From Vibrio sp. 10N.261.45.E2 (GTDB taxonomy: Bacteria > Pseudomonadota > Gammaproteobacteria > Enterobacterales > Vibrionaceae): DNA of 64,000 bases. The DNA lies in contig NZ_MCZZ01000150.1 in assembly GCF_002875705.1 (NCBI RefSeq), forward strand, positions 1 to 64,000, in the 5' to 3' direction. Position 1 is the first letter of the stretch. Each line of letters opens with the position of its first letter. The position numbers were made by a program, and so were the translations under genes. The notes beneath the pieces are model-generated. The model saw only the letters and a list, made by a program, of their open reading frames with translations. It did no database searches and was not told the DNA's origin. This document shows positions 7,745 to 17,368 of the stretch, piece after piece.

Positions 7745-8929
7745 ATGTTTTCACATCTACCAAAACCAACTTTAGATCCAATTCTATCTCTTTCTGTTGC
7801 TTACCGCGGCGATACTCGTACCGATAAAGTCGACTTAGGCATTGGCGTTTACAAAAATGACCAAGGTGAAACACCGATCATGAAAGCCGTTTCTATGGCT
7901 CAAGATATCGTTGTCGAGACTCAGAAAACCAAAGCTTACGTTGGCCTAGCAGGCTGTGAAGAGTTTAACCAGAGCATGGTTGATCTGCTGCTTAAAGGGA
8001 CTTCTGCAATGGATCGCGTTGCAGCGATTCAAACACCGGGTGCAAGTGGTGCACTTCGTATGTTGGGTGACTTAATGAAAGTTTCTCAACCAGACACCAC
8101 AGTTTGGATTTCAAACTCAAGCTACGTGAACCACAAACCGGTGATGGAAGCGGCAGGCTTAAAAGTTCGCTACTACAATTACTTCAGTCCTGAAACGAAG
8201 CAAGTTGATACTGCAAGAATGTTGGATGACCTTTCAAAAGCGGGTCCATCAGACGTGGTACTACTGCACGGTTGCTGTCATAACCCAACGGGTGCGGATA
8301 TCAATTTTGAAGCGTGGCAGGAAATCACTAAATTATCTCAGAAGAATGGTTTCTTACCATTCGTTGATATTGCCTACCAAGGTTTTGGTGACGGCCTGGA
8401 AGAGGACGCTAAAGGTCTTCAACACATGGCTAACAACGTCGAAGAGATGTTGATTACCACATCTTGCTCGAAGAACTTCGGTTTATACCGTGAAAGAACG
8501 GGTGCTGCGATTGTGATTGGCAAGAATAGCGAGCACGTTGGCAATGCTAAAGGTAAGCTTCTTACTCTTGCTCGTTCTACTTACACAATGCCGCCAGATC
8601 ATGGTGCTGCTTTGGTTAAAACAATTCTTCAGAATCAAGAGCTAACCTCAATTTGGAAACAAGAGTTGAGTGAAATGCAGCAACGTTTGTTAAATCTGCG
8701 CCAAAGTTTATGTGATGAATTACGAAATATTTATAACACATCACAATTTGACTTCATTGAAAGCCATAAAGGCATGTTTAGTGTACTAGGCTTTAAAGAA
8801 ACTCAAATGAATCAATTACGTGAAGAATATGGAGTCTATGGTGTTGGTGATGGACGCATCAATATCGCAGGCCTTTCCGAATCTCATATTCCTTATGTAG
8901 CTAAAGCAATAGCCAACGTTTCAAAATAG
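7745..8929 (+). CDS. tyrB: Aromatic amino acid aminotransferase
   Basis: A class I PLP-dependent aminotransferase of 394 residues. The PLP-binding Lys is K243 in SCSKNFGLYRERTG, and the coenzyme and substrate blocks HGCCHNPTGAD and PGASGALR are intact; the C-terminal arginine region (GRINIAGL) is present. The N terminus MFSHLPKPTLDPILSL is typical of Vibrio TyrB/AspC-type enzymes, supporting the ATG at 7745 over a GTG at 7736. It moves amino groups between aromatic or acidic amino acids and 2-oxo acids. The next gene starts 12 bp later. AspC function is the main alternative. Confidence 0.85.
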   Translation: MFSHLPKPTLDPILSLSVAYRGDTRTDKVDLGIGVYKNDQGETPIMKAVSMAQDIVVETQKTKAYVGLAGCEEFNQSMVDLLLKGTSAMDRVAAIQTPGASGALRMLGDLMKVSQPDTTVWISNSSYVNHKPVMEAAGLKVRYYNYFSPETKQVDTARMLDDLSKAGPSDVVLLHGCCHNPTGADINFEAWQEITKLSQKNGFLPFVDIAYQGFGDGLEEDAKGLQHMANNVEEMLITTSCSKNFGLYRERTGAAIVIGKNSEHVGNAKGKLLTLARSTYTMPPDHGAALVKTILQNQELTSIWKQELSEMQQRLLNLRQSLCDELRNIYNTSQFDFIESHKGMFSVLGFKETQMNQLREEYGVYGVGDGRINIAGLSESHIPYVAKAIANVSK

Positions 8930-8940
8930 AAGGTGACTGA

Positions 8941-9627
8941 ATGTATAATTGGAAAGCGATTGTAGTTTTAATGCTAAGTGGTGGCCTGTTTGCTTGTTCG
9001 ACGACGACTCAAGCTCCTGTCGAGCCAGAGCAAAAGCCTCAAGTAGAACAACCTGTTGTGGATGACGCATTAAAGACTGAGGCAACTGAAGGCGAGAAAG
9101 TAACGGAACCTACGGAAAAGCCTGAAGAAGTAAAACCGACTGAGCCAGAAGCAAAACCAAAGCCTGAAAAAAAGCCAGCTCCAAAGCCGATTAAAACAAG
9201 CGATGGCAAACTGATCCTTGGTGAAGAAGAGTGGGTGTTTGTTCCTGGCTTGAAAGAAGCGTTCAAAGCACGTATCGATACAGGTGCAACAACATCTTCA
9301 ATCAGTGCGGTTGATATTGTTGATTTCGAGCGTGACGGAAAAGATTGGGTTAAGTTCAAAATCGAACATGACGGCATCACAACTCAAGAGATCAGCTTAC
9401 CGGTAGAGCGTTGGGTTAAGATCAAGCAATCGAGCGCTGAAGGTACGCAACGTCGTGCTGTTATTGTTGCTTCAATTCAAATCGGTGATCTAAAAGACAA
9501 AACTGAGTTTACTTTAGCAGACAGAACGCATCTTTCGTTCCCAATTCTGTTGGGTAGAAGCTTCTTTAGAGATGTAGCGGTAGTGGATGTAGGCCAAAAG
9601 TACGTTCAAAAGAAAATCACTAAATAG
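8941..9627 (+). CDS. Lipoprotein with retropepsin-like protease domain (PF05618 type)
   Basis: A 228-residue lipoprotein: signal sequence ending GGLFAC gives an acylated Cys19, followed by a Pro/Glu/Lys-rich linker (about 22-82) that could reach across the periplasm. The rest is a PF05618 domain, historically called ATP-dependent zinc protease but related to retropepsins; the aspartic-protease-like triad D113-T-G sits in ARIDTGATTSS, and LGRSFFRDV follows. The peptidase activity of the family is not firmly established. It lies in an operon with the aminotransferase, which gives no clear functional clue. Confidence 0.8.
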   Translation: MYNWKAIVVLMLSGGLFACSTTTQAPVEPEQKPQVEQPVVDDALKTEATEGEKVTEPTEKPEEVKPTEPEAKPKPEKKPAPKPIKTSDGKLILGEEEWVFVPGLKEAFKARIDTGATTSSISAVDIVDFERDGKDWVKFKIEHDGITTQEISLPVERWVKIKQSSAEGTQRRAVIVASIQIGDLKDKTEFTLADRTHLSFPILLGRSFFRDVAVVDVGQKYVQKKITK

Positions 9628-9672
9628 TATCGAACACGTTTAGCGTCGACATATAAATAGTGATCATAAATG

Positions 9673-9705
9673 GAATCCCTGCTAGTTAACTAGTGGGGAT
9701 TTTTT
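9673..9705 (+). terminator. Terminator after the aminotransferase-lipoprotein operon
   Basis: AATCCC pairs with GGGATT around the palindrome CTAGTTAACTAG, giving one long stem, followed by a T run. Confidence 0.85.
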
Positions 9706-9776
9706 CTATTTACGGCGTAATAACCGACTAAATGCATTTAATTGTGCATTGTTCGCTATTCGTTCACTGTTTGACC

Positions 9777-9806
9777 TCGACAATGTGATCCTGATCTCTA
9801 TATAAT
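9777..9806 (+). promoter_or_regulatory. Likely sigma-70 promoter of ybiT
   Basis: A perfect TATAAT (9801-9806) lies 18 bp after TCGACA (9777-9782). Transcription would begin near 9813, leaving a leader of about 95 nt with a small hairpin at 9851-9872. Confidence 0.45.
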
Positions 9807-9908
9807 CCGCGCTTCGATTTTTGTTTAATCCATACTTTCGTACTTCTTATTTAGGCTCTTCAAATAGCCTAATAATTATCTGTCAGTACACGCTTAGGAA
9901 TTAGTTCT

Positions 9909-11516
9909 TTGATATCTACCGCGAACATCACAATGCAATTTGGCGCAGAGCCGCTGTTTGAAAACATCTCTGCTAAATTTGGTAACGGCAACCGTTATGG
10001 TTTGATCGGCGCCAATGGTTGCGGCAAATCAACGTTCATGAAAATCCTAAGTGGCGCATTAACGCCAAGCTCGGGCAACGTTTCTATCACTCCAGGAGAA
10101 AAACTGGGTGTGCTAAGCCAAGATCAGTTCGCATTCGAACAATACAGCGTTATCGACGTTGTGATCATGGGCGACAGAAAACTGTGGGAAGTTAAACAAG
10201 AGCGTGACCGCATTTACTCTTTGCCAGAAATGAGCGAAGACGACGGCATGAAAGTCGCAGAACTTGAAAGCGAATTCGCGGAAATGGACGGCTACACAGC
10301 AGAAAGCCGTGCCGGTGATATCCTAATTCAAGCGGGTATTGAAGAAGAGTTCCATTTCGGTCTGATGCAGCAAGTTGCTCCAGGTTGGAAACTGCGTGTG
10401 CTACTGGCACAGGCTCTGTTTGCAAACCCAGACATCCTGCTTCTTGATGAACCAACCAACAACTTGGACATCCACACGATCAACTGGCTTGCTGAAGAGT
10501 TAAACCAGCGTAAATGTACAATGATCATCATTTCGCACGATAGACACTTCCTGAACTCTGTGTGCACGCACATGGCAGATATCGACTACGGTGAGCTACG
10601 TGTTTATCCTGGTAACTACGAGTACTTCCTGGAAGCGTCTGGTTTGATTCGTGAACAGCTTCTAGCAAGTAACGCTAAGAAAGCGGCTGAAATCAGCGAA
10701 CTTCAAGACTTCGTAAACCGTTTTGGTGCTAACGCATCTAAAGCAAAACAAGCAAGTTCGCGTGCTAAGAAAATGGACAAAATCACGCTGGATGAAGTGA
10801 AATCATCGAGCCGTATGAGTCCATCTATTGATTTTGGTGAAGGCAAGAAACTGCACCGTCAAGCGCTTGAGCTTCAAGATCTTGGTCATGGCTTCGATGG
10901 TGAAACATTGTTCGCTGGTGGTAACTTACTGCTTGAAGCGGGTACACGCCTTGCGGTTATCGGTGAGAACGGTGTGGGTAAAACCACGCTGTTACGTTGC
11001 CTGGTTAAAGAATTAGAGCAAAACGAAGGTATCGTTAAATGGTCTGAAAATGCTTCTGTGGGTTACTGCCCACAAGACAGCACCAAGGACTTTGACAACG
11101 ATCTGAGCATCTTCGATTGGATTTCACAATGGCGTACAGCTAAGCATGATGACCTAATGGTACGTGGCATTCTTGGTCGTCTATTGTTTACGGCTGATGA
11201 TGCAAACAAGAAAGCGCGTAACTGTTCTGGTGGTGAGAAGAACCGTCTGTTATTCGGCAAGCTAATGATGCAAGACATCAACGTACTCGTGATGGACGAA
11301 CCAACCAACCACATGGACATGGAAGCAATCCAAGCCCTAAACGATGCACTTAAGGTTTACACTGGCACGCTTATCTTCGTGAGCCATGACCGTGAGTTTG
11401 TCTCTTCATTGGCAACTCATATCATCGATGTAAAAGCTAAACAGCTAGTTAGCTTCCAAGGTACTTACGAAGAGTATCTAGATCACCAGAAAAAGATGCT
11501 GATGGTTAGCTTATAA
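9909..11516 (+). CDS. ybiT: ABC-F family ATPase YbiT
   Basis: A soluble protein with two ATP-binding cassettes and no membrane domain, 535 residues. Walker [10 protein letters not shown], signature and Walker [12 protein letters not shown] in the first half; [17 protein letters not shown] and [12 protein letters not shown] in the second; a charged linker (about 240-300) lies between. Many stretches look nearly identical to E. coli YbiT as remembered. ABC-F proteins bind the ribosomal E site and rescue stalled translation; YbiT's specific role is less known. The start is TTG at 9909, with an AGGAAT ribosome site about nine bases upstream; no better start fits. Confidence 0.95.
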   Translation: MISTANITMQFGAEPLFENISAKFGNGNRYGLIGANGCGKSTFMKILSGALTPSSGNVSITPGEKLGVLSQDQFAFEQYSVIDVVIMGDRKLWEVKQERDRIYSLPEMSEDDGMKVAELESEFAEMDGYTAESRAGDILIQAGIEEEFHFGLMQQVAPGWKLRVLLAQALFANPDILLLDEPTNNLDIHTINWLAEELNQRKCTMIIISHDRHFLNSVCTHMADIDYGELRVYPGNYEYFLEASGLIREQLLASNAKKAAEISELQDFVNRFGANASKAKQASSRAKKMDKITLDEVKSSSRMSPSIDFGEGKKLHRQALELQDLGHGFDGETLFAGGNLLLEAGTRLAVIGENGVGKTTLLRCLVKELEQNEGIVKWSENASVGYCPQDSTKDFDNDLSIFDWISQWRTAKHDDLMVRGILGRLLFTADDANKKARNCSGGEKNRLLFGKLMMQDINVLVMDEPTNHMDMEAIQALNDALKVYTGTLIFVSHDREFVSSLATHIIDVKAKQLVSFQGTYEEYLDHQKKMLMVSL

Positions 11517-11571
11517 AGCAAGTCGTTGGTTTAGGACGTGAACGACTAACAGCCAGCGAAACTAACAAATA

Positions 11572-11605
11572 AAAAGCCCCGAACATTAATGTGTTCGGGG
11601 CTTTT
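11572..11605. terminator. Bidirectional terminator, 14-bp perfect stem
   Basis: AAAAGCCCCGAACA and its exact complement flank a 6-nt loop, with A and T runs on the two sides. It can end both ybiT and the facing barrel gene. Confidence 0.93.
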
Positions 11606-11681
11606 CTGTATAATTTGCTCAGCTACTTATTATTTAATGACGAAACCTTAGCCTATCAATAAACTAGGTAGGAAATCTGGC

Positions 11682-12206
11682 TTAGAAACCGAATCGAGCT
11701 GACATTAGAATTTGGTGTCCGTATGTGCCGTTATTGCGCATATCTAGGCCAACAGAAAGTTGATCTGTAGAGTGGAAACGAGCACCAACACCAACAATTG
11801 AACGAGTATCGTCGTTGTCGATCAGTTGACCAAGGCGTGCGTTAACTTCAACGTTCGCCATTAACCAAGCTCTTAAACCGATGTTGACCTCAGTTTTAAT
11901 GTGGTTGTCGTCATTGCGTTCAATGTTGTGCAGCAACATTTGACCAGTAACGTCAGCAAATTGACTAATTGGGCCGTTGAATCCCATACCTACCGCTGCA
12001 TCCCAGTCGCTTTCAAATTCTGAATCGATACGAGCAACAAAGTGTGAGTTTTGAGTAAACATGGTTGTGACTTCACCACCAAAGGTACTAGGGCTGGTAC
12101 CCATGCGCAGCTCGAATGTGTTGTAGTTAAAGTTGTTTGCAGACGCAGAGAATGAACACAGTGCAGCGAGTCCTAGAAGGACAGTCTTATTCGTGCAACC
12201 TAGCAT
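11682..12206 (-). CDS. Small outer-membrane beta-barrel protein, unknown function
   Basis: A 174-residue protein with a signal peptide (LLGLAALCSFSASA-NN) and alternating polar/hydrophobic stretches ending in Phe (SARFGF), the usual mark of an outer-membrane barrel handled by BAM. At this length about eight strands are likely. The ATG at 12206 follows a GGAGT ribosome site, so an upstream extension is rejected. It resembles small Vibrio barrels of unknown role. Function cannot be given. Confidence 0.68.
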   Translation of the reverse strand: MLGCTNKTVLLGLAALCSFSASANNFNYNTFELRMGTSPSTFGGEVTTMFTQNSHFVARIDSEFESDWDAAVGMGFNGPISQFADVTGQMLLHNIERNDDNHIKTEVNIGLRAWLMANVEVNARLGQLIDNDDTRSIVGVGARFHSTDQLSVGLDMRNNGTYGHQILMSARFGF

Positions 12207-12305
12207 GGTGACTCCATATAAATTGAATTTTGCGGCAGTATAATACAAAAAAGCCTGCAATATGCAGGCCAATTATTTGAAGTCAGTTTGTTTTCTACTT
12301 ATCGC

Positions 12306-12683
12306 TTATAGAACTTGGATATGATCCACTTCGATTTCCGGTGTCTTACCGCCTTCATATTCGCCGAAGATACGTACTTTTGTATCAGCGGTTAGTGGCT
12401 GTGCTAGGTGGATGTCATCATCTAGCTCGATTTGAATTTCACTCTGGCCATCAGAAAAAACAAACGTGTCGTTCTTAAGTTGACGAACAATCTTGCCATC
12501 TACAATGGCTTCTTGCTCTGCGAACATGCTTGTGTCGGCAAGCAGTGTAGCAACAGAAACGGTTTCAATTGGGCCAGTATAAGCAATAGCGCTTTCGTGC
12601 TTGTTGCTGTTGTGGTCACTAGCCATTGCAAAAGTAGGAGCAAGGATAATAGTAGATGCGATAGCTAATACAGTTTTTTTCAT
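12306..12683 (-). CDS. YgiW/YdeI-type periplasmic OB-fold stress protein
   Basis: A 125-residue secreted protein: signal peptide to about FAMA-SD, then a single OB fold of the BOF family (YTGPIETVSVATLL, VDGKIVRQL, FGEYEG, PEIEVDHIQVL). Relatives such as E. coli YgiW and Salmonella VisP help cells survive peroxide, acid or cationic peptides in the periplasm; the ligand is debated. Upstream, two palindromes (12711-12738) may be operators. It is probably transcribed apart from the downstream barrel gene, which has its own ribosome site about 100 bp further. Confidence 0.85.
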   Translation of the reverse strand: MKKTVLAIASTIILAPTFAMASDHNSNKHESAIAYTGPIETVSVATLLADTSMFAEQEAIVDGKIVRQLKNDTFVFSDGQSEIQIELDDDIHLAQPLTADTKVRIFGEYEGGKTPEIEVDHIQVL

Positions 12684-12710
12684 GGTGAATCCCTTAATGT
12701 TGTTTTAGTA

Positions 12711-12738
12711 GAAACGCTTTCTGAATTTGAAGCGCTTC
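12711..12738. promoter_or_regulatory. Two adjacent palindromes upstream of the YgiW-type gene
   Basis: GAAACGCTTTC (12711-12721) and GAAGCGCTTC (12729-12738) lie 28-55 bp ahead of the start codon, with centres about 17.5 bp apart. They look like half-sites of one dimeric regulator; which one is unknown. Confidence 0.4.
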
Positions 12739-12925
12739 TTTTAGTTAGTACGTTATTTGTTGATACGTTTTGTTTCGATGTAGCTATTAAACAACACTGG
12801 GGTTGAATCCAGAGTGAGTAAGGCATTCATTTTCCATTCATTTTATTGAGCATCTACTCGGCAATGACGTTAAGATGGTGGAAGTTAAAGATTGCTATAG
12901 CTATAAACCAAGGATTTAAGTACAA

Positions 12926-14392
12926 ATGCGAACACCATTAAGTGCCCTTATGGTTCAAGGGACAACGTCAGATGCCGGAAAAAGTGTTTTGGTGGCAGGT
13001 TTATGCCGTGTTTTGGCAAGGAAAGGAATCAAAGTGGCACCCTTTAAGCCACAAAACATGGCGTTAAACAGTGCTGTGACGAAAGATGGTGGTGAAATTG
13101 GACGTGCTCAAGCGGTTCAGGCACAAGCTTGTAATATTGAGCCAACCGTTCACATGAACCCTGTATTACTAAAGCCTAACTCGGATACTGGCGCGCAAGT
13201 GATTCTGCAAGGCCGAGCGCTGAGTAATATGGAAGCGACGGGTTATCACGATTACAAGAAAGTTGCGATGGATACGGTTATCGATTCGTTTGACCGACTT
13301 TCTGAAGAGTACGAAAGCGTGATGATTGAAGGTGCCGGCAGCCCAGCAGAAATCAACCTTCGCGAAAATGATATTGCCAACATGGGGTTTGCTGAGAAAG
13401 CGGACATCCCAGTGATCATCGTTGCTGATATTGACCGTGGTGGTGTATTTGCGCACCTCTACGGCACATTGGCTTTATTGTCTGAATCTGAACAAGCTCG
13501 CGTAAAAGGCTTTGTGATAAACCGTTTTCGAGGCGATATCGCGCTGCTTCAATCTGGTTTAGATTGGTTAGAAGAGAAAACCGGCAAGCCAGTAATTGGT
13601 GTGTTGCCATATTTGCATGGTTTTAACTTAGAAGCGGAAGATGCGATCACCTCTGTCCAAGAGTCTGACGGAGACGCCAAGCTTAAGGTTGTGGTGCCAG
13701 TACTTACCCGAATCAGCAACCATACAGACTTTGACGCGTTAAGACTGAACCCTTCAATTGATTTACGTTATGTCGGTAAAGGTGAACGTGTAAACAATGC
13801 CGATTTGATTATCTTGCCGGGAACAAAATCGGTAAGGGCAGATTTGGATTACCTAAAACAACAAGGCTGGGATAAAGATATTCAACGTCACCTGCGCTTA
13901 GGCGGCAAGGTGATGGGGATCTGCGGCGGTTACCAAATGTTAGGAAACATTATCCACGATCCTGATGGTGTTGAAGGTGCGCCCGGAAGCAGTGTTGGGT
14001 TAGGGTACCTAGACACTGAAACGACCTTAACGCAGCAGAAAACCTTAACTAACGTACGTGGCACCATGACGCTTGATGGTAAAACAGCACAAGTAAAAGG
14101 CTATGAAATCCACGTAGGTAGGACTGATGTCAAAGAAACAGCCTTACCGGTTCAGTTAGAATCTGGCGGCCTTGATGGTGCTGTGAATCAAGAGAACTCA
14201 ATTTTTGGTACTTACCTGCATGGCGTATTCGACAACAGTGATGCTTTGTCGCTTATTTGCGAGTGGGCAGGAGCCAACGATGTGACAGCGATTGACCATG
14301 AACAGCTTAAAGAGTTGGGTATTAACCGAATCGCTGATGCCATCGAAGAGTACTTAAATCTTGACCTGCTTTGGCCTGAACTAAAGGTTTAG
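12926..14392 (+). CDS. cobQ: Cobyric acid synthase
   Basis: A 488-residue ATP-dependent amidotransferase that amidates the side chains of adenosylcobyrinic acid a,c-diamide to cobyric acid. The N-terminal half is a P-loop dethiobiotin-synthetase-like domain (GTTSDAGKS near the start); the C-terminal half is a class I glutamine amidotransferase with the nucleophile Cys in [10 protein letters not shown] and the partner His in TYLHGVF. It ends 56 bp before modA in the same direction. No other corrin-ring gene and no B12 riboswitch is nearby, so it probably serves a partial pathway or salvage. Confidence 0.95.
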   Translation: MRTPLSALMVQGTTSDAGKSVLVAGLCRVLARKGIKVAPFKPQNMALNSAVTKDGGEIGRAQAVQAQACNIEPTVHMNPVLLKPNSDTGAQVILQGRALSNMEATGYHDYKKVAMDTVIDSFDRLSEEYESVMIEGAGSPAEINLRENDIANMGFAEKADIPVIIVADIDRGGVFAHLYGTLALLSESEQARVKGFVINRFRGDIALLQSGLDWLEEKTGKPVIGVLPYLHGFNLEAEDAITSVQESDGDAKLKVVVPVLTRISNHTDFDALRLNPSIDLRYVGKGERVNNADLIILPGTKSVRADLDYLKQQGWDKDIQRHLRLGGKVMGICGGYQMLGNIIHDPDGVEGAPGSSVGLGYLDTETTLTQQKTLTNVRGTMTLDGKTAQVKGYEIHVGRTDVKETALPVQLESGGLDGAVNQENSIFGTYLHGVFDNSDALSLICEWAGANDVTAIDHEQLKELGINRIADAIEEYLNLDLLWPELKV

Positions 14393-14448
14393 GCCTGAAA
14401 TGAAAAAATCGGCCAAGAACTGAAACGAACAATAGATAAGTGATAATA

Positions 14449-15207
14449 ATGAAAAAGCGAGTCTTCCTTTTAACTATGGCCTTAACTTCGGCACTGACTT
14501 CTACTCATCTTTTGGCTGCCGAAAAGCTACGAGTTTACGCTGCATCGTCAATGACCAATGCTGTTAACTTGTTAGTTGAAGAGTTTGAGAAAGATCATTC
14601 GGTCGATGTGATTCCTGTGTATGCGAGTACCTCTTCTTTGGTGCGACAAATCGAAAGAGGAGCACCGGCAGATATTTTTATTTCGGCAAATGAAAAGTGG
14701 ATGACGCATTTAGTCGATCGTAAATTGGTTTCTAGTGACAATGTCACAAACTTATGTGAAAACGAACTGGTGTTGATTTCCCCTAAAGAGACATCGATTA
14801 CATTAGACCTATCAAAAGGTGAACAGTGGGCTAAACTGCTTACTAATGAGAGGCTTGCGGTGGGTAATACCATGTCGGTTCCTGCTGGTATCTATGCGAA
14901 GGAGGCGTTAGAAACCTTAGGTGTATGGGACGATGTGAAAACTCGATTAGCACCAAGTAACAATGTTCGTATGGCATTAGCCTTAGTTGAGCGTAGTGAG
15001 GCTAAGCTAGGTATTGTTTACAAAACGGACGCATTGCTTTCTAAAGAGGTGAACCTAGTATCGACGTTCCCATCAGATTTGCACACACCAATACGTTACC
15101 CTGTAGCGAAGTTGAGTGATAAAGTCGCCGCAGAAGAGTTCTATACTTTCCTAAAGAGCGAAAAAGCGAAAGACACCTTGAACAGTTTTGGATTTGAAGT
15201 GCGTTAA
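14449..15207 (+). CDS. modA: Molybdate-binding periplasmic protein ModA
   Basis: A 252-residue substrate-binding protein with signal peptide (cleaved near LLAAE). The family blocks YAASSMTNAVN, YASTSSLVRQIERGAPADIFISA and VPAGIYAKEAL contain the Ser and Ala/Tyr residues that hold the oxyanion. It captures molybdate (or tungstate) in the periplasm for ModBC. The ATG at 14449 is preferred over a GTG nine bases upstream. It directly precedes modB with no gap. Confidence 0.95.
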   Translation: MKKRVFLLTMALTSALTSTHLLAAEKLRVYAASSMTNAVNLLVEEFEKDHSVDVIPVYASTSSLVRQIERGAPADIFISANEKWMTHLVDRKLVSSDNVTNLCENELVLISPKETSITLDLSKGEQWAKLLTNERLAVGNTMSVPAGIYAKEALETLGVWDDVKTRLAPSNNVRMALALVERSEAKLGIVYKTDALLSKEVNLVSTFPSDLHTPIRYPVAKLSDKVAAEEFYTFLKSEKAKDTLNSFGFEVR

Positions 15208-15906
15208 ATGATGTATTTATCGGAATACGAATACCAGGCATTAATGCTGAGCTTGAAAGTCGCGGGTTTTGCCATCTTGTGGCTTATACCTATCGGCATT
15301 TGCTTAGCTTGGCTGCTTGCTAAGAAACAATTTGTTGGCAAAAGCATTGTAGAGAGCATTGTCCATTTACCTTTGGTACTTCCACCTGTGGTTATTGGTT
15401 ATTTACTGTTAGTGATGATGGGCAGACAAGGCATTATAGGCTCGTGGCTCAATGACGTGTTTGGTATTGTATTCAGCTTTAGCTGGAAGGGCGCAGCACT
15501 CGCTTGCGTGGTTGTGGCACTGCCATTGATGGTTCGCTCTATCCGATTGAGCCTAGAAACTGTAGACAGTAAGCTTGAAGAGGCCGCGGCCACATTGGGT
15601 GCGTCACCTCTTCGCGTGTTTTTTACGATCACTTTACCCTTGATGATCCCCGGGATCATTACCGGCACAATGCTTTCTTTTGCAAGAAGCCTTGGTGAGT
15701 TCGGCGCGACCATTAGCTTCGTTTCAAATATCCCCGGTGAAACTCAAACCATTCCTTTGGCCATGTATACCTTTATTGAAACCCCTGGTGCGGAAATGGA
15801 AGCCGCGCGTTTGTGTGCTATTTCTATCGTGATCGCGCTGGGTTCATTGATGTTATCTGAGTGGTTGAACAGAAAGTCCGCACAACGCTTGGGAGGGAAT
15901 GCATGA
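15208..15906 (+). CDS. modB: Molybdate ABC transporter permease ModB
   Basis: A 232-residue permease with five to six transmembrane segments and the ABC-permease coupling motif [20 protein letters not shown], which contacts ModC. Starts directly after the modA stop, with two consecutive ATGs (15208 and 15211). The end overlaps the modC start by four bases (ATGA), so the products are made in matched amounts. Forms the membrane channel of the ModABC importer that feeds molybdenum-cofactor enzymes. Confidence 0.96.
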   Translation: MMYLSEYEYQALMLSLKVAGFAILWLIPIGICLAWLLAKKQFVGKSIVESIVHLPLVLPPVVIGYLLLVMMGRQGIIGSWLNDVFGIVFSFSWKGAALACVVVALPLMVRSIRLSLETVDSKLEEAAATLGASPLRVFFTITLPLMIPGIITGTMLSFARSLGEFGATISFVSNIPGETQTIPLAMYTFIETPGAEMEAARLCAISIVIALGSLMLSEWLNRKSAQRLGGNA

Positions 15907-17009
15907 GTCCTTTAATCCTCCAATATCAGCAACAGCTCGGTGATACGTTTTTTGATATCGACTTGGAATTGCCAAGTAGCGGCATTACGGCAATTTTCGG
16001 TCGTTCTGGTGCGGGTAAAACCTCACTTATCAATGCGATCAGTGGTCTTAAACAGCCAGATAAAGGTTTGATCAGCGTCTCTGGCACGACTCTGTTTGAT
16101 AGTGAAAATGGCATTAACTTGCCGACTCACAAACGTAACGTCGGCTATGTCTTCCAAGAGTCGCGATTGTTCCCACACATGAAGGTGGCAGCGAACCTTA
16201 AATATGGAATGAAAAGTGTTGATAAAGCCCACTTCGAGCAAATAATTTCGTTGTTGTCTTTGGGATCATTGCTTGATCGCTACCCGGCTCGTCTGTCGGG
16301 CGGTGAGAAGCAACGTGTGGCGATTGGCCGCGCATTGTTGTCCAAGCCAAGCATTTTGTTGATGGATGAGCCACTGGCGTCACTCGACTTGCCTCGTAAG
16401 CGTGAAGTGATGCCGTTTCTAGAAAATTTATCTGAAACCGTCCAAATACCGATCATTTATGTCACTCATAGCCTCAACGAAATTTTGCGTTTGGCAAATC
16501 ACCTTGTGATCATTGACCAAGGTAAAGTTATTTCGTCGGGCGTGACGGAAGAGGTGTGGGCATCAAGAGCCATGCAACCTTGGCAATCTTTCTCTGAGCA
16601 AAGTTCGTTGTTTGAAGCGACTTTAGCGGAACATAATGATGATTATGCGCTGTCTCGCCTAATGTTAGGCAAGTCGACGTCGTTATGGGTTCAGAAGGTG
16701 TCGAGTGAGCTTGGTACTACAGTGAGGCTGCAAGTTAGGGCAAATGATGTCTCTATCACGCTACAACAGCCGAAAGGGACTTCAATACGTAATATTCTGC
16801 CTGTCACCATTAAAAGTGTAGAGACGCACCAACAAGGCACAAATAAGCAGAGTGTCGCTCTCGAACTAGAGTTAGAGCCTGGATGTCACTTGTGGGCAAC
16901 CATTACATTGTGGGCGTTGGATGAATTGAACCTAGAAATCGGGCAACGTGTTTACGCTCAGATTAAAGGCGTGAGTGTCGCTCAAAGAGATATCGCAGTA
17001 ACGCACTAA
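15903..17009 (+). CDS. modC: Molybdate ABC transporter ATP-binding protein ModC
   Basis: A 368-residue ATPase. The N-terminal cassette has Walker [10 protein letters not shown], signature [15 protein letters not shown] and Walker [12 protein letters not shown]; the C-terminal third is a Mop/TOBE molybdate-sensing domain ([15 protein letters not shown]). The ATG at 15903 overlaps the modB stop and follows a GGGAGGG ribosome site; a longer in-frame version is unlikely. It drives molybdate import, and the Mop domain may inhibit the transporter when molybdate is plentiful. Confidence 0.96.
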   Translation: MSPLILQYQQQLGDTFFDIDLELPSSGITAIFGRSGAGKTSLINAISGLKQPDKGLISVSGTTLFDSENGINLPTHKRNVGYVFQESRLFPHMKVAANLKYGMKSVDKAHFEQIISLLSLGSLLDRYPARLSGGEKQRVAIGRALLSKPSILLMDEPLASLDLPRKREVMPFLENLSETVQIPIIYVTHSLNEILRLANHLVIIDQGKVISSGVTEEVWASRAMQPWQSFSEQSSLFEATLAEHNDDYALSRLMLGKSTSLWVQKVSSELGTTVRLQVRANDVSITLQQPKGTSIRNILPVTIKSVETHQQGTNKQSVALELELEPGCHLWATITLWALDELNLEIGQRVYAQIKGVSVAQRDIAVTH

Positions 17010-17368
17010 GTTCATTAATCAAGGCCGTAAATTTAAGCGGTAAGGTATTAAGATTTAGCAGCTAAGCTTTGAGGTCAATAGTTTAGTTCGATTTTGGTTT
17101 CAGCGTAGAACAGGTAAAATACGATCTTGATTCCATGAATGGATACACGCGTCATTTTTATACGGTATCACTGCCAGTTTTACGCCACACTGTATGAGTG
17201 CTAAGGCATATTATTTGTCGAATCATGTGAACGGTAGTAAAAAGAATAAACAGATGTGACGACCGACTATAAGTAGCGGATATAAAAAAGCCGCGTGTTT
17301 AAAGCAACATGCGGCTTAATTTAAAGTGTTACTGTTAGCGCTCAGCCTAGGTTTAGGCGACGAGCGGT
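17010..17368. other. Non-coding gap between modC and the 145-aa gene
   Basis: A gap of 359 bp without a convincing gene on either strand. The only clear element is the terminator at 17284-17320. No terminator was recognised right after modC. Confidence 0.5.
17284..17320 (-). terminator. Terminator of the 145-aa hypothetical gene
   Basis: A 12-bp stem with one wobble pair (AAGCCGCGTGTT against AACATGCGGCTT). The T run is on the minus strand, matching the gene that ends at 17369. Confidence 0.8.

Noticed and set aside
12684-12925. Cobalamin riboswitch upstream of cobQ
   Set aside because: The conserved B12-box core was not found and the space is short.
14393-14448. Molybdenum-cofactor riboswitch or ModE site before modA
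   Set aside because: The 56-bp gap is too short for the riboswitch, and no clear ModE palindrome was recognised.
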